DNA of 5,047 nt from assembly GCA_029098085.1 (NCBI GenBank), contig JAQXNQ010000391.1, positions 1 to 5,047 of the forward strand, written 5' to 3'. Below the pieces are notes generated by a model. The model had not been told where the DNA came from and ran no database searches. It saw nothing but the letters and a program-made list of their open reading frames with translations. The DNA comes from Oscillospiraceae bacterium (lineage in GTDB: Bacteria > Bacillota > Clostridia > Oscillospirales > Ruminococcaceae). The translations under genes and the position numbers were made by a program. Positions 3,722 to 5,047 of this stretch are shown in pieces (the first letter of the stretch is position 1; each line of letters begins with the position of its first letter).

Positions 3722-5047
3722 TCAGGTGGCGAATCCCGCGAACTGGGTCATATACAGATCGTAGTACTTGCCTTTCCGGGCCAGCAGCTCCTCGTGGTTG
3801 CCCTGCTCGACGATCTGCCCGTGATCCATGACCACGATCAGATCCGAGTCCCGGATGGTGGAGAGGCGATGGGCGATGATGATACTGGTGCGGCCCTGCA
3901 TGACCCGCTGCATGGCGCTCTGGATAGCCTTTTCGGTTCGGGTGTCCACGTTGGAGGTAGCTTCATCCAGAATCAGGATTTTGGGATCTGCCACGAAGGC
4001 ACGGGCGATGGCCAGCAGCTGCCGCTGTCCCTGGCTGATGTTGGCGCCTCCGGCGGTGAGCATGGTGTCGTAGCCCTGGGGCAGCTGATCCAGCATATCC
4101 CGGCAGCAGCTCATCCGGACCGCTTCGTCCAGATGGGCCTGGTTGGCATCTTCGTTGGCGTAGAGCAGGTTGTTGCGGACGGTGTCGGCGAACAGGACGG
4201 TGTCCTGCAGCACGATGGCCACATCCTTCCGCAGGCTGTCCCGGGCGGTGCCGGCGATGTCCTGGCCGTCGATGGTGATTTTGCCGCTGTCGATGTCATA
4301 GAACCGCATCAGCAGGTTGACCACTGTGGTCTTGCCGCTGCCGGTGGAGCCCACCAGCGCCACCTTTTTGCCGGAGGGAACGGTCAGGGAGAAGTCTCGG
4401 ATCACCGGGTGGCCGGGGACATAGGAGAAGTTCACATCCCGGAAGCTGACCGAAGCGCCGTCGTTGGCCTGCAGGGCCTCGCCGGACATCTCCTCGCTTT
4501 CCTCGTCCAGCACATGGAACACCCGTTCCGCGCCGGCGATGGCAGTCTGCAGCTGGCCGTCGATCTGGGCGATCTCGTTGATGGGGCGGCTGAACTGCTT
4601 GGCGTAGACGATGAAGGCGGAGATGATGCCTACCGAGATCAGGCCGCTGATGGAAAAGTATCCGCCGAAGGCCGCGATGATCACAAAGCCGATGTTGCCG
4701 ATGCAGTTCATGATCGGCCCCATGACGCCGCTGAAGACATCGGTCTTGATGCCCGCTTTGGTCAGGGAGTCGGAGGTTTCGCAGAACTCTTCGGTGGTGA
4801 TGTCCTGATGGTTGTAGGCCACCACTGTGCGGTAGCCGGAAATCATTTCCTCCACCGTGCCGTTGAGCTGTCCCAGCAGCATCTGCCGCTTACGGGAGAA
4901 TTTCCGGACGTTTTTGGACAGGATCTTGGTGGCGAGGAAGGTCAGCAGGACGGTGGCGCAGCTCAGCAGCGCCAGCTGCCAGCAGTAGTACAGCATGATG
5001 GCCACGGTGCCCACGATGGTCAGCACCCCGGAGAACAGGGACGGCAG
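3722..5047 (-). CDS. ABC exporter half-transporter (multidrug/lipid type), 5' end outside window
   Basis: 441 residues are visible, reading in from the right edge to TGA at 3724-3722. The frame is open at the edge, so the start is missing. The first ~180 visible residues are the later part of an ABC exporter membrane domain, including hydrophobic stretches near residues 10-40 and 115-148. The ATPase domain follows: A-loop Tyr (SYVPG, ~209), Walker A GSTGSGKT (233-240), Q-loop VLQD (Gln 281), signature ISQGQRQ (337-343), Walker B ILILDE (357-362) with catalytic Glu, D-loop SNVD and H-loop His 393. Every catalytic residue is present, so this is an ATP-hydrolysing half. The signature ISQGQ in place of LSGGQ and the DEATSNVDTRTEK stretch resemble the consensus-site subunit of Firmicutes heterodimeric exporters such as TM288/BmrD. 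A partner subunit is therefore likely just upstream, beyond the window. The substrate cannot be told. Confidence 0.95.
   Translation of the reverse strand: MPSLFSGVLTIVGTVAIMLYYCWQLALLSCATVLLTFLATKILSKNVRKFSRKRQMLLGQLNGTVEEMISGYRTVVAYNHQDITTEEFCETSDSLTKAGIKTDVFSGVMGPIMNCIGNIGFVIIAAFGGYFSISGLISVGIISAFIVYAKQFSRPINEIAQIDGQLQTAIAGAERVFHVLDEESEEMSGEALQANDGASVSFRDVNFSYVPGHPVIRDFSLTVPSGKKVALVGSTGSGKTTVVNLLMRFYDIDSGKITIDGQDIAGTARDSLRKDVAIVLQDTVLFADTVRNNLLYANEDANQAHLDEAVRMSCCRDMLDQLPQGYDTMLTAGGANISQGQRQLLAIARAFVADPKILILDEATSNVDTRTEKAIQSAMQRVMQGRTSIIIAHRLSTIRDSDLIVVMDHGQIVEQGNHEELLARKGKYYDLYMTQFAGFAT

Overview
The window looks like a piece of a Firmicutes chromosome, most likely a gut Clostridium-like lineage (Oscillospiraceae/Lachnospiraceae type). 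This is an inference. It rests on sigma-A style promoters, U-tailed terminators, a secreted protein with cell-wall-binding GW/YYF repeats, and an ABC exporter half of the Firmicutes heterodimeric type. Protein-coding DNA is fairly GC-rich, and the intergenic stretches are more AT-rich. Nothing outside the window can be seen.

Region 1 (1-710) is the end of a probable integrated mobile element. It holds the C-terminal half of a tyrosine recombinase with its catalytic H-x-x-R, G-H and Tyr motifs. After the gene come three copies of TTAGCAAA spaced by about two and three helical turns, a T-loop-like GTTCGAGTCC, a near-perfect palindrome and two hairpins. Region 2 (711-1060) is a tRNA locus on the minus strand. 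A strong promoter (1032-1060) and a leader of about 145 nt lead into a broken tRNA-Arg-like gene. An apparently functional tRNA-Arg(CCT) with encoded CCA follows, then a rho-independent terminator. The tRNA 3' end faces the integrase, the usual geometry for an element inserted at a tRNA 3' end.

Region 3 (1128-2071) is a monocistronic + strand gene with its own promoter and terminator. It encodes a 272-residue secreted protein: signal peptide, a CxxC-bearing segment in two copies, and six cell-wall-binding repeats. Two of those repeats are almost identical at DNA level. Region 4 (2117-2400) holds an unannotated candidate small gene on the minus strand (50 residues) and a cluster of short GC-rich palindromes.

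Region 5 (2418-3660) is a + strand MscS-family mechanosensitive channel gene. Its promoter lies inside the longest possible reading frame, so translation probably starts at a TTG codon at 2496. Two hairpin terminators follow. Region 6 (3722-5047) is the 3' part of a minus-strand ABC exporter half-transporter that runs off the right edge.

The genes do not form one pathway. The layout is a tRNA integration site followed by three or four independently transcribed envelope-related or hypothetical genes. The points most worth following are the integration-site architecture, the broken tRNA and the small ORF.
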